From Gelatoporia subvermispora B (Eukaryota > Basidiomycota > Agaricomycetes > Polyporales > Gelatoporiaceae), in the NCBI GenBank assembly GCA_000320605.2, contig KB445795.1, forward strand, positions 1,784,693 to 1,848,692: DNA of 64,000 bases. Direction: 5' to 3'. Made by a program: the position numbers and the translations under genes. The notes below the pieces were generated by a model, which had not been told where the DNA came from, made no database searches, and saw only the letters and a list, made by a program, of their open reading frames with translations. Shown piece by piece: positions 11,719 through 22,424 of this stretch (position 1 is the stretch's first letter; every line of letters begins with the position of its first letter).

Positions 11719-14015
11719 ATGAACAAGACTTGTTCTGCTTGTCGGTGCGTCTCCTCTCTTGGCTTCCTTGCTTTCATGACTGAGTGCAATCCGCCGGACG
11801 ATCTCCTAACGATAAATAGCACACGCAAAGTGGTAAGCCTCCGCTCAACTCGCGATCCCCCTCCACAATGCCACCTCTGACCGCTCACTGGGGATGATCA
11901 ACAGCGTTGCGACGGTTTGACGCCCACCTGCTCCCCGTGCTCAAAGGCACGACGTCCAACGCAATGCGAGTACACTTCCGCGAGCAGTGCCTCCCAAGCC
12001 CCTAAAGGACCCCTCCTCTCAAAGGGGGCTGCCTGTTTCCCGTGCAGGTACGTCACTACGTCGACATCGGACCGCCCATACTCAGCATCTATATTTACGC
12101 CCATACAGGCGCAAGAAAAAGGTAAATGCTTCCTTGACATCCCCGCCGGTAGCTTGCATGACAAGCTTTCTCAGAAATGCGATGCGCTTCGCCCGGCGTG
12201 CTCCACATGCAGAGTCGCTGGAAAAGACGACGAGTGCGAATACGACGACACTATCAACCGCGATCAGCTCAAGGAGCTGCAGCTCCACAATCAGTATCTT
12301 CAAGACCGAGTTGCTGCGATGGAGGAGGCAATGGCTGCGACGGCCTCTGCCTCGAGAGAGCAACCGGGTATTTACCCTCAGAATTCTATCTCTTCAGGCT
12401 CACTCACGAATAGATAGTGAACGTGTCGACTTATCTGGAGGAACAGCTACTTTACGCTGTAAATGGAGTTCAGGAGCAAGCTCCGTTCATGTTCCCCCAG
12501 TTCGACATGGGGAACTTCGCCGCAACGCCGCCTCCCATGGCGACAAGTCCCATCACGCCATATCCAGTCCAGATACCCCTGCATACGGCTGCCCCTCAAC
12601 CTTTACAAATCCAGATTTCCTCGCCAGTGATGGATATCCATCATCTCTCGACCCCGACGACGATCCAGGATCTTGACCTTTAGTGCGTGATTCCCTATTA
12701 GCTTCACGACGGTCACTGAGTTTTCGCAGCCGACGAACGTTTATCGAACACCACGGGCAGCTTGGTCTAAGCCTTCCTGCATCCAAAATCCACGCTATCT
12801 ACGACGGCGATATCTCGGGACGTGTCGTTGCTCCTGTTCTGGTCTATCTCGCCCAGCTGACAGGCTGTTGCCTCTGGCGGAAGCAAAATCGCGCCGAGGC
12901 TTATCTGTCCACGGAGAGCCTTCAACTAGCCTATGTGTTTCAAACTCTGGATAGCACCGAGGATCTAGTCGTCAGACTCCAAGTTCACACGGTGCTGACG
13001 TTCTATTTCCTCGTTCAACTCCAGATGAATGAGGGCGGCCAACAGTTGACCGCTGCTGCGGATTTGGCCATGGCCGCGAAGATGCAGTTCCCCCCTCATG
13101 GCTCGTCTCAGAGCGACCTTGAGGAACGCATCGGCTCCTTGAGCCAGCTGGTGTATCTGAACAAAGCCGCGCAGATCATCTTGGGGGCTACGACTATGTT
13201 AACCCCAGAATTCGACCACCAATATGACCAGTTGATCGTGCGTTCGTTTTGTTGAAAGATGTAGACGTTGATACTGATTGCCGTATAGAAGTCGTACCCA
13301 GCGATCGCAAAGAATAACTTCGCAGTACTGCGTGCAAAGAGCATGACGCTATTGTACAATGCTCGTCAACTGTCTGGGAGCTTGCGCACCACTGGCATGG
13401 ACTGGAGCGGAGATTCGACTGAGGGTTACTGGGACATGATCACTAGCGCCGACCAGCACATGTGTACGCTCAAGCCGCTGATGCTCAGGGCGACGTACGA
13501 GAAGACGTCAAGCTCGCTCATGCGCAGGAGCGGTCTCAACCTCAAGTTGTGCATGATTATATCGATGACGGCGGCGGCCGAACTGCATAGCATACTCATG
13601 GACACCCATCTCGAATCTCGCCAGAGCTGCTTAGACATGGTCTATTCCATCGTGCGGCTCACTAGCAGTCTCCGGGACGAGGACTACATATTCCTGGATC
13701 CGATCCTCGGTGTAAGTGGATTGAAGCTCAACGAACTCTCAAGACTGACCGGGATGTGTAACTTCAGACATGCTGGACGATGGTGATCCGGGTTCTGCAT
13801 CATGAGCGGACGACGCCGTTGCAGATTTGTCCTCCATCAGATTGGGACTCTGCCATGACTGTCGTCGTGAGCTCAGCGAATAAGCTGGGCCATGAGCTAC
13901 CTTTCATGGGTAAGCCTTTACAACGTTCCTCGAATGTCTTAATACTAATTTTGTGACAGATTCTTCGATCGAGACCATGAGGGGTGTCGTTAGCGAAACA
14001 ACGCCTAGTCCATAG
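11719..14015 (+). CDS. Double Zn2Cys6 transcription factor, copy B
   Basis: Tandem paralogue of the gene at 8188, with identical domain order and the same ten-exon layout: 11719-11744, 11820-11832, 11905-12047, 12109-12121, 12175-12367, 12418-12682, 12730-13237, 13289-13711, 13768-13909 and 13960-14015, giving 593 aa. The tandem zinc clusters start at CSACRTRKVRC and CFPCRRKKKKC, both with CX2CX6CX6CX2CX8C spacing. A short coiled coil follows (LKELQLHNQYLQDRVAAMEE). The regulatory domain keeps GDISGRVVAPVLVYLAQLTGC, QLVYLNKAAQIILGA and LCMIISMTAAAEL. The two 13-nt microexons sit exactly where they do in copy A. Both clusters keep all six Cys and no frame break is visible, so both copies look functional. 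Targets cannot be inferred from the sequence. Confidence 0.86.
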
Positions 14016-14547
14016 GCATGTACATTCTCTCTATGCCTCTCCTACTTTTTACATTAGTTCTCGTGTAGTGTGGATCCGGTCTTGTACATTATACGGTGAC
14101 TCATGTGGACGTTATGCCTTTTCATTCTTTCGCATTTCAATTTCGCATCTCAATACCCTATGGTCCCCCTCCGCGTTGTTTTTGTACTGCTAGATGTGCT
14201 GTGTGTATAGTTGCTGTTGCTTTGTTCTGAAGTGTATCTTGTACATATTAAAGTACCGACCAGTATGATGCATGTTTGGAGTCTTGCGAAGTCGCTGATA
14301 TTAACAGTCGACCTTGACATTTTGTCACATTACAAATAATGCACATCTTTGCAGTGAGTTGCCAATGTGATGGTGAATTAAAGTCGTGATCTATCGTACA
14401 CGCGTGTTTCGTGTAATACAGTGAGCGCTATGATACATAGAGTCGTAGACTACAGGGCATGAGGATCATCGATACAGACGATCATGACAGCAGGGAAAAC
14501 AGAGAATATTCATCCGATCTCTTCCCGATGTTGTTCAGGTAGGTTCT
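14016..14547. other. Convergent intergenic region
   Basis: AT-richer stretch between zinc-cluster copy B (+) and the opsin-related gene (-). It appears to hold the two 3' UTRs. No gene, repeat or RNA is seen. Confidence 0.5.
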
Positions 14548-15675
14548 TCAGACACGGTTCGCACCCGGAGCAATGCCTCCACCGGTGCCAGTAACTCCTG
14601 CGCCGTTTCCATTGAATCCTGCGCCACCTCCGTTGAGTCCCGCGCCTGTTCCATTGACGCCTGCGCCAGCTCCACCCCTCGTGGCCATGCCCGGGCCTCC
14701 TGCGCCCGCTCCCGACCCGTATCCGGTGTCGGTGTACTTGCCAGACCCAAGTCCGAAACCGCCGTAGTCAACGCTGCGAAGGCCCCAGAGGAAGCCGAAG
14801 AGGAAGAGGGGCCCAGCCAAGAGGTCGAGGATGCCGTACCAGATCATCTCGCCCGTCGGGGAGATGACGTTGCCGCCCTCGCAGATGCCCCATGCGATTG
14901 GGTAGAGGAGCAGGAGGAAGGAGAGGTACCCGGAGCTGCGCATGTATCCGGTGCGCACGACACCGCCTGCGCCGAAAGTAGAGCGCGGACCGTGGCCGAG
15001 GAGAACATACCTGGTCATTCGAATTTGGGGTGAGTTTGGGAGAAGTATGCTGGAGGAGGCTGCGGGCTCACCAAATGTACAAGAGCGCGCAGCAGCCGAG
15101 GACGAAGTAGCCCCACTTGTAGCTGCTGGAGACGAGGGCGCCGACCAGACCGCAGACGACCACCACCCACGCCATGAAGCATGCGGTGAGGATATCGGAC
15201 AGCGTCAGGCCAGTGGCGAGCAGAAGCTCGAGTAGGAGGAGCGGGAACGTGATGAACCACTGGATGTAGCGAACATACTGAGGACCACTGTCAGATCGAA
15301 GTTCAGGATGGTGGATGGAAATGGCCTTACCCAGATCTGACGAGTGGTGATGGGGCTGCTGAACTCAGTCGTAATAGGTGTCGCACCAAGGTCGGATGCC
15401 ATAGAGAAGTATGCGATGGTGGCAGTCGTGAGAACAATGACAGCGATCTGGTGGAACAAACGTGTCCCGCGTGGCCTCTGTTTGGATTATCACATTTAGC
15501 AGACGATCTCCGGTCGAATATCATTGTGCAGGCAACTTACGGTGAAGGTCCACAGAACCATGGCAAGGTTGCTAATCGCCATGATGGCGAAGACGGCCCA
15601 TAGCCAGTCAGAGCCGCCAGCCGTAATATGCCGGGCAGCATTTGGCGGGTTCTGGTCTAGGGAAGAGCCAGCCAT
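14548..15675 (-). CDS. Opsin-related protein (Hsp30/Yro2/Mrh1 family), retinal lysine absent
   Basis: Seven-transmembrane plasma-membrane protein of the fungal opsin-related group, linked to stress and acid adaptation in yeasts. Four exons: 15675-15541, 15477-15331, 15277-15072 and 15010-14548, giving 316 aa. Start MAGSSLDQNPPNAARHI lies just before helix A (GGSDWLWAVFAIMAISN). Helix C reads RYIQWFITFPLLLLELLLAT: the Arg equivalent to bacteriorhodopsin R82 is kept, D85 is Gln and D96 is Glu. Helix G reads WYGILDLLAGPLFLFGFLW: the D212 equivalent is kept, but the Schiff-base lysine position is Gly. It therefore should not bind retinal covalently or pump protons. The C-terminal tail is a Gly/Asn-rich low-complexity repeat. 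An upstream in-frame ATG at 15723 is less likely. A TATA-like box lies at 15788-15794. Confidence 0.93.
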
Positions 15676-16303
15676 TGCGTAGTCGTGAAAGTCGTGAAGA
15701 TTATTTCGCGCGGTGCGAGGCAACTAAAGTGAGAGGACGGGGAGTGGGACTGAATATTGGTAAAGAAACCATCGTCGACGGGGACATTATATAGCAGTTG
15801 TGACAAGAAAAATCACCCGCAATCACCGACCCGCCGGTACGCTATGTTAACTCGCTCGTAATGTATGTCGTCAGTGACCGATGCGTCTGCGCCTGGGCTG
15901 AGATTGGCAGGTTGCTCAGCGGAAGATGATGAGGGCGCGCCATGGATCGAGAAGCTTCTCCACGGTGGGCTAGCTGGAAGTAAGCGCGCAATATAGTGCG
16001 CCTGGCTCAGAAAACCCGAACCCTAGTTAAGCCTCGAGAAAGAGAAGTACGGGGTAGAGTTAACACGAGTCACCAGACTTGAGCTTGGGCACTCCTCACA
16101 GCAGCCGACTACCAGAATAAGACGTGCACAGCCCGATCGCGAACCTTCCGAGTCGTATCCGCAGTCATGTGATCATAGTATCTCATGGAGCACATCTCTC
16201 CAAAGATAACCATCCAGGTGCCATTCGCTCATCACTACTGACTTGTACATGTCAAAAAACTTCTCGTCGTCCACTCCAGTGTAGCTCCAGCGGTAGTATT
16301 TGC
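15676..16303. other. Intergenic region between opsin-related gene and aldo/keto reductase
   Basis: Promoter region of the opsin-related gene (TATA at 15788-15794, GAGAAGCTTCTC palindrome at 15949-15960) and 3' flank of the reductase. On the minus strand, just after the reductase stop, about 43 codons stay open in another frame (to about 16180); see findings. Confidence 0.45.
15788..15794 (-). promoter_or_regulatory. TATA-like box of the opsin-related gene
   Basis: TATATAA on the minus strand, about 115 bp upstream of the opsin-related start codon, at a plausible distance for a short 5' UTR. Clear TATA boxes are rare in this window; this one fits a strongly inducible, stress-type gene. Confidence 0.55.
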
Positions 16304-17789
16304 TCACCGCCAGTAAGTCGGCGCGTGTGCGCCAACAATGAGCCTGGCCTCGTCCAGCGCCTTGACAATCTCATCCGGCAGGGGTCCCTTCTCTGAATCT
16401 GCGCAATTCTGCTCAAGCTGCCCCACACTGCTTGCGCCCAGAATCACGCCGTCCTCCGGCGTTAGAACAGAGTGGTGCTGGCACCATCTCAGAGCTATCT
16501 CTGTCAGTCGGAGCCCGTACTTTTCCTGGCACATTTGGAGTCATTTGTCATGAGCTTGCGGATCACAACATCGAAACGTGTACGGCCTAGACCGTCGTAC
16601 TCACCGCAATAGGTGTCAGGTAGTTTAATGCCTCGAAATACCCGCCTTTTAGATAACGGTCTCGGTACATCTTGCCCATGTTACTGCTCGGGTCGAACCG
16701 ACCGCCCTTTGGAGCGTCCGCGTCGGGTGCGTTAACCTTGCCCGCAAAGAATCCGCCTCTACACAGGTCGTACCACATCCATCGTTGTGGACACACAGGT
16801 GAGTGCAAACAATGCGCGTTCGTCAGAATCACTCACGCAAGAGGATTGTAGATAACAATGCGGATGCCGTACTTCCGGCAGCACTGGACAAGTTCAGCCT
16901 CCATCTCACGCGTGACAGCATTATACATCCTGCATCGAGGATGCGGCAGTCTAATCAGCACCGACACGTTTCAATTGAATGTCGAAAGCACTCACGCCTG
17001 GTAGATCTTGGGCTGGACCCAGCCATTCGCCCTGCATATACCCACAATCTCCGCCACCTTGATGAACGGGTTATCTCGGACCCTGTCTCACTCCAAAGAA
17101 CCACGTCGCACTCACCTCCCACGAGGCAAAGTTGCTCAGCCCAAATATTTGGCTGCGGATGGAGCGGGTCAAGCTCTTCCAAAGGATCCACGAAGCCAGC
17201 GACAGCTCACAAGAGTCCCTCATTATACATCTTGTCAACCTCCCGCAGCGTTTCCTCGAACGGAACACTTCTGTCGGGAGCATGCAGATAGAATACCCTG
17301 ACCTTGGTTGGTGCGAGAGCCTTCAAAGATTCCTCGAACTTAGCTCGAAGCCTCTCTGGAGCATGAACGCCGGGCTCAGTAGGGTACACCCTGAGGGAAG
17401 CAGTGTCATGACATCACGAGCGCTGCACGTTGGGGGCTATACTCACTTGGTGTCAACAGTGGCGCCTTTGAGGTCGAGCTTAGACAAATACTGACGGTGG
17501 TGCGTACAGAACAAGCATAAGATTCGGAACATGAGATTGCACGGGATCAGACTGCACCTGCTCCGTGGTTCCTTCGGCGTATACACGTGCAGTGTCTATC
17601 TCCTTGTGTCCGTATTTGAAGAAGACGTCGAGAATCTGCTGGCACTCGTCGAGAGTGGGGTTGCGCACACCATTCCTGCCGGGCTCGCCCATAGTCATGG
17701 TACCCTTGGTACAGACGCTCAATCAGATGTAATCCGGACATTTCGAGAATGTATCCACATACGAAGAGGAGGGGGACGCGGGTCGGCAT
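16304..17789 (-). CDS. Aldo/keto reductase, aflatoxin-aldehyde-reductase (AKR7) type
   Basis: Cytosolic NADPH-dependent reductase of aldehydes. Nine exons: 17789-17763, 17704-17558, 17490-17447, 17390-17211, 17152-17116, 17057-16996, 16929-16837, 16758-16605 and 16525-16304, giving 321 aa. The catalytic tetrad is visible: Asp and Tyr in EIDTARVYAEG, Lys in VDTKVYP and His in YLHAPDRS. Further AKR7 marks are GLSNFASWE, YNAVTREMEAEL, NPLAGGFFAGK, EIALRWCQHHS and GASSVGQLEQN. The start MPTRVPLLF joins GTMTMGEPG after a first intron that ends in AAG; intron 6 also ends in AAG. The stop follows PTYWR, the usual end of the family. Confidence 0.93.
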
Positions 17790-18379
17790 CTTGACTACAG
17801 TAAGATGTCGGATACCTGATCTAGCGGTTCGAAAAACGAGAGAGGGTAAACACGCCGTGTTGCTACTTTGCAGAGATCACAGATGTCCTCGACAGGTGTG
17901 TGCAAGCTTGATAAGACGAGTGAACAGTCCTTGTCGCACGTTGCAAGATTAGACACGGAGACGGATCGCAGGGCGAGCGGCAATCCCGGGCCGCCACATT
18001 TATATGTATAACTACACCGCGTCTTCACGTGCTGTTAAGGCTTGGATGCCGGGATGCGTGAGATGCCTCGGAAAACGACGTGACACGAAAGCAAAATGTT
18101 CAGACTCTCGACCATGCCATGTGAACCTATCGATGCGGAGTCCTGGAACCAGGACTGTCGCAGTCCATCCAAAAGCACTCTTTAGACTCGAACATCTTGA
18201 ACTGCAACACTTGCCAAAACAGGATGACTGCAGACCCAAACTGACCAACAGCGGAATTGCTCCTTCTGCGCGTCTGAAGCTCAAGCCTAGGCTCCCTCGC
18301 TCCATCCCTTACGTCGCCGCGCTCTCGCCCGCATAACTCCTGTACACAGAGGGAAACACGCCACTCCACTTGATTGTTT
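17790..18379. other. Divergent promoter region
   Basis: About 0.6 kb between the start codons of the aldo/keto reductase (-) and the OTU protease (+). A minus-strand TATAAAT-like motif at 17998-18004 lies about 210 bp upstream of the reductase. I see no gene here. Confidence 0.45.
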
Positions 18380-19448
18380 ATGGCCGGGTCAAAGAAGAAC
18401 AAGGGCAAGAAAGCACCTGCTGCCCGAATACCTACACCACCTCCGGATAACATCATGGACGACGACCTCATGGACGAACTCATGGCACAGCTCGACTCAA
18501 AGGATACCACCGTACAGGGCGAGTCGGCGACAGTGCTGAAGGAAGTGCAGCTCCAGCAGGAGACAAGTGGAGAGGGCGTAAATGGGGCGCCGCAGAGCAA
18601 GCAGGACAGCAAGGCGCGGTATAAAGCACGTCAAGTATGTCATAATCTTTGTAGCTCACGATGGAGAAAATCTCATCCGCTGTGCGCGACAAGGCGAGGA
18701 AGGCAGCGGCCCTCATGGAGCAGTACGCGCCCAGCGACCCGGAGGCGGACGCTCGGCTGCAGCGGCAGGCCGAGGAAGAGGAGAAAATCATCAAGCACAC
18801 CTGCGAGGAGCTCGGTGTCGAGATCTTCGATGTGAGTATCGTCATACTGTACGGTGATAGATGCTGAGTTTCAGTGTACTAGATTACCCCGGATGGTCAC
18901 TGTCTGTTCTCAGCAGTTGCTGACCAACTGGCGATTCTCGACATACTCCCTCAGGACAAGGCATCGTATTCGATATGCCGTCACGCAGCAGCCGACTACA
19001 TCCAGACGCATGTAGACGACTTCCTCCCTTTCCTGCCTGCAGCGGGTGGCGAGGACTCGATCGGCGCGACCAGTGACACGGGACTGATGAGCAAGTCCGA
19101 GTTTGAGAAATACTGCGCCACGATACGGAATACGGGGGCTTGGGGCGGTGAACCGGAGATCCTTGCGCTATGCAGAGCGTACAATATTCCGATTCAGGTT
19201 GTCCAGGGAGCGACCCCGCCAATCGTCCTTCACCACCCATCAGGGGATCCTAGTCAAGGAAACACCAAAGACAAGAACGTTGTCCGGATAAGCTATCATC
19301 GCAGGATGTATGGCCTTGGAGAGGTATGTGCGTTTTGTGCAGACGCGGTTTACCATCTCAACATCTTCACGTCAAGCATTACAATTCTTTGCGACCTAAA
19401 AGTGGCGACGGCGTGCTAGCTACTCTCAAGACAGCCTTGAACTCATAG
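18380..19448 (+). CDS. otu2: OTU-domain deubiquitinase (Otu2/OTUD6 type)
   Basis: Cysteine protease that removes ubiquitin; yeast Otu2 acts on ribosomes. Four exons: 18380-18634, 18694-18831, 18883-19323 and 19377-19448, giving 301 aa. The N-terminus is Lys-rich (AGSKKNKGKK), followed by a helical Ala/Glu-rich region. The OTU core opens with TPDGHCLFSAVADQ, which supplies catalytic Asp and Cys, and includes WGGEPEILALCRAYNIPIQV. It ends with HYNSLRP, which supplies the catalytic His. The His lies on the last, 72-nt exon, so splicing of intron 3 is needed for activity. Introns 1 and 3 both use AAG as 3' splice site. The stop is 109 bp from the facing AP-1 beta stop. Confidence 0.92.
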
Positions 19449-19557
19449 GCATACACACATGCACAAACTCACAGCACTGTATCCATACTCACGCCCAGAC
19501 CAACAAGCTTGTCCAACACGCACTGTAGGATCATAAATAGAATACGTCCACTAACAA

Positions 19558-22225
19558 TCAAAACGCTCGAAACAGTAGATCGTTCATCTGCGGTCGCGGC
19601 TCATCCGCGAGGTAACCACCGAATGCGTTGTCCAAGTTCTCGTAGGGGTCTGCCGAGGCTGTCGGCGTCGGCGCGAACTCGTCCTCCGCCTCGCCATCGC
19701 CGTCCTCCGTCGTTTCGTGCTCTGAGGTACCGCTTGTGTCGATGAGTACTGAGCTCGATCCAGATGTGGGCGGTGGTCGCGGGGGCAAGGCTGCGGTGTC
19801 AATGGGAGCAGCAGGCTCTGGCTTGCGTGGGCCCGGAGGACCGGGCCCGGGAATATTGATGGCGGAGGGGGGTAGATTGTTGCGGGTGATAGGTACAATG
19901 ACCTGGCGCGAGAATGCATTCAGGGCTGGACTGTCTGCGAGGGCCTTACCAGTAGCATTGCGGATGAAGGTCTGGCAGGGCGAGTACTTCAGCGCAAGTC
20001 CGAGTCCGAGCAAGTGTCATGACGCTTACCTCCGGGTTCTTATGGTAGATGCTGCCCAGGGTACCAGTGTGAAGTAAAAGCTGATCGAGTGCACCACGGT
20101 CCATGCGGTCGGCATCGGTGGTGATGGCTGGCTTCTCGGCAAGCACGACCTCTCCTGCCACGGCGGGATTGATGGCAAGCAGTCGCCAGTAGATGAAGCC
20201 ACGGTCACGAAGGTCTGGGTTGTCCACCTCCTCCGTCGCCCATTTCAGCACCTTGTGAACCAGTGCCTTACTCGTGTCAGACTGTGCCTTGAAGATGAAC
20301 AGCTTGACGGCGGCTGTGAGGAGCGCTAGTTGGACCTGAGATACTGCTTATGAGCGAGATCAGGAGCAAACTACTCTGTTCAGCATACCTCCGTAGGCTC
20401 GTCAAGAAAATTGTACGTGAGGTCGTCCATGAGGTCATCTGCGTTGTCGATTCGATTGGCGAATTGGCCCACTATCCAGATCATTGCTGCCTTGGACTCC
20501 GGCTCGTCTAGCACGTCGAGATGTTCACAGAGCGTGGGGATGATACCCTCGTACTTGCCGGGATACCTCCGGAAGATATCTTTGATGACGATGACAGCCT
20601 CCTGTACAACATATGATACCTTTGTTTCGACGAGGTTCAAGAGAGCCTGGATGCAACTGTCTGCGGCGGGCTGGACCTTGATGGCCAAACGACCAATCGA
20701 GCGGACAGCCTTCCGGACGAAGTCTACATCCACTTCTGATGCATATCTGAGATGGTCAATTAGTTTGTGATGCACATATGCAACTACAGATGACCTACTC
20801 CTGCAATTCAGCGAGAACTTCGCGTGCATTCTCTTCCCGAGCAAGCCGGTACATAATTTCGAGCTTGGCCAACTTGACGTATATCGGGTCATTGTACTTG
20901 CAAAAGAACACTTTGACATCGTTCTTGAGTACTGATGGTCGCCGCTGAATGATCAAGAGAATGTTGCGCAACGCGACATATTGGACTTCGGGCCCGGACG
21001 ACAACAACGTCACTGTATTGTCCATCAGTTCCCGCGTTCAACTAATTGCGACAAGAGAACAAACCCAGTGGGGGTCCCATCTTCTTGCAGATATAGTCAA
21101 TCAGTCTCCGATTCTCCATGTAGTTCATAAGGTACAAGAGGATCTTGATAGTCGTCAGAACTACGGCGGAGTTGGCATGCTGCAGTTGCACGATGACACG
21201 CTCCGCCATGAGCTCTGCATCTTCGTGCTTCTCGGGAACGTAGCGTAACAGCGAGTCCAGGATGTAGATTTGTCCCCATCTGTAGGAATGCGTTGTGAGA
21301 GGCGCGTCCTGTATACCCATTAGCAGGTTCACCTACTCCGAACTCTCCGGCAGAGCTGCGAGGAGCTTGTTGGCTACAGTGAGGTTCAGCTTAAAGATAA
21401 CGCCGTCTTGTCGATCACCAATCTCCGACAATGCGGCCACTGCGTTGGAGACGACGGTAGCATTTGTGTCCAACATCAGATCTCGCAGCATCTCGACAAA
21501 GCCTCCCCTTTCGGCTTTACGAGGGTCCGCTGTGTAGAGCTTCGCAACACAAATTGCAGCCGTCTTCCGGACGTAAGGATCTCTGTCCTTAAGGCAATGC
21601 CGAAGCTGGTCCGTCAAAGACTCGAGGACCACTGGAATGGGTATGTATGACATTGTCCGGATGGCCAAGGCGCGAATGAGGGGATTCCGATCCGAGCAGT
21701 CCTGCAGAATGTGAGGCTTGCATAACCAAGAGCGCGTAGACTTGGACGTGCCTGCAGGAAACTGGGTATCACGAGATGAATCTGGTCGGCCTTTGCACGA
21801 CCATATGACACGAGGAATAGGTAGACCACTGCGCATTGATGTCAGAGAGACCTGGGTTGATATTATGGCGATTGTAGCACTGACTCTTCTTTATCTCCAG
21901 AGACGGTATGGCTAAACAGTTGACAACGTCTGTGAAGAGGGCAGACACTGACACGGGGTTCAATGAGGCTCGGGATATGCACATGCAACAACGTAGCACT
22001 ACGTACTGTCGTTACCCATCGTGATATTAGCGACAATCTTCTTCAGTACAATCTTTCGTTTCTGGAACTTCTTGTCCTTCGACTCAGCAGCATGTAGCTC
22101 CGCACGAAACTCCTGCACAGTATGTGAGCCATAGGAGTACCCCACCGGCACAAGACCATGTGAATACGCACCTGGATCTTCCCCCGTTGAAAGAACTTGG
22201 CATCCTGACCACCTTGCCCGCTCAT
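19558..22225 (-). CDS. apl2: AP-1 adaptor complex beta subunit (beta-adaptin)
   Basis: Large subunit of the heterotetrameric clathrin adaptor that sorts cargo between trans-Golgi and endosomes. Ten exons: 22225-22172, 22112-22007, 21947-21885, 21828-21752, 21701-21337, 21279-21065, 21012-20799, 20746-20389, 20335-20030 and 19971-19558, giving 723 aa. The adaptin trunk is nearly complete: [10 protein letters not shown] at the N-terminus, then [66 protein letters not shown] and [17 protein letters not shown] Pro/Asp-rich hinge follows and the protein ends without an ear domain, as in yeast Apl2. AP-1 rather than AP-2 is inferred mainly from length and the missing ear. Intron 4 (21702-21751) has a GC donor. 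The gene shares a 199-bp divergent promoter with rmp1. Confidence 0.94.
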
Positions 22226-22424
22226 TGTCGTGGACTGAGCCCCGAGGGCCCACAAGATTAGATCGAGAACAGTATTGAATGGGCGAGGCACACGAGGCGT
22301 TTGGATCTGCACGACGCAAGCCGGCTCTGAGATGTGAGCGGCTATAGCAGCTGTTGCATAGGCGCCCATATTCAGCTGCCGTCGTCCGTCTCAGCTTGGC
22401 GACTCGACGTCCGCTTAGCCCGGC

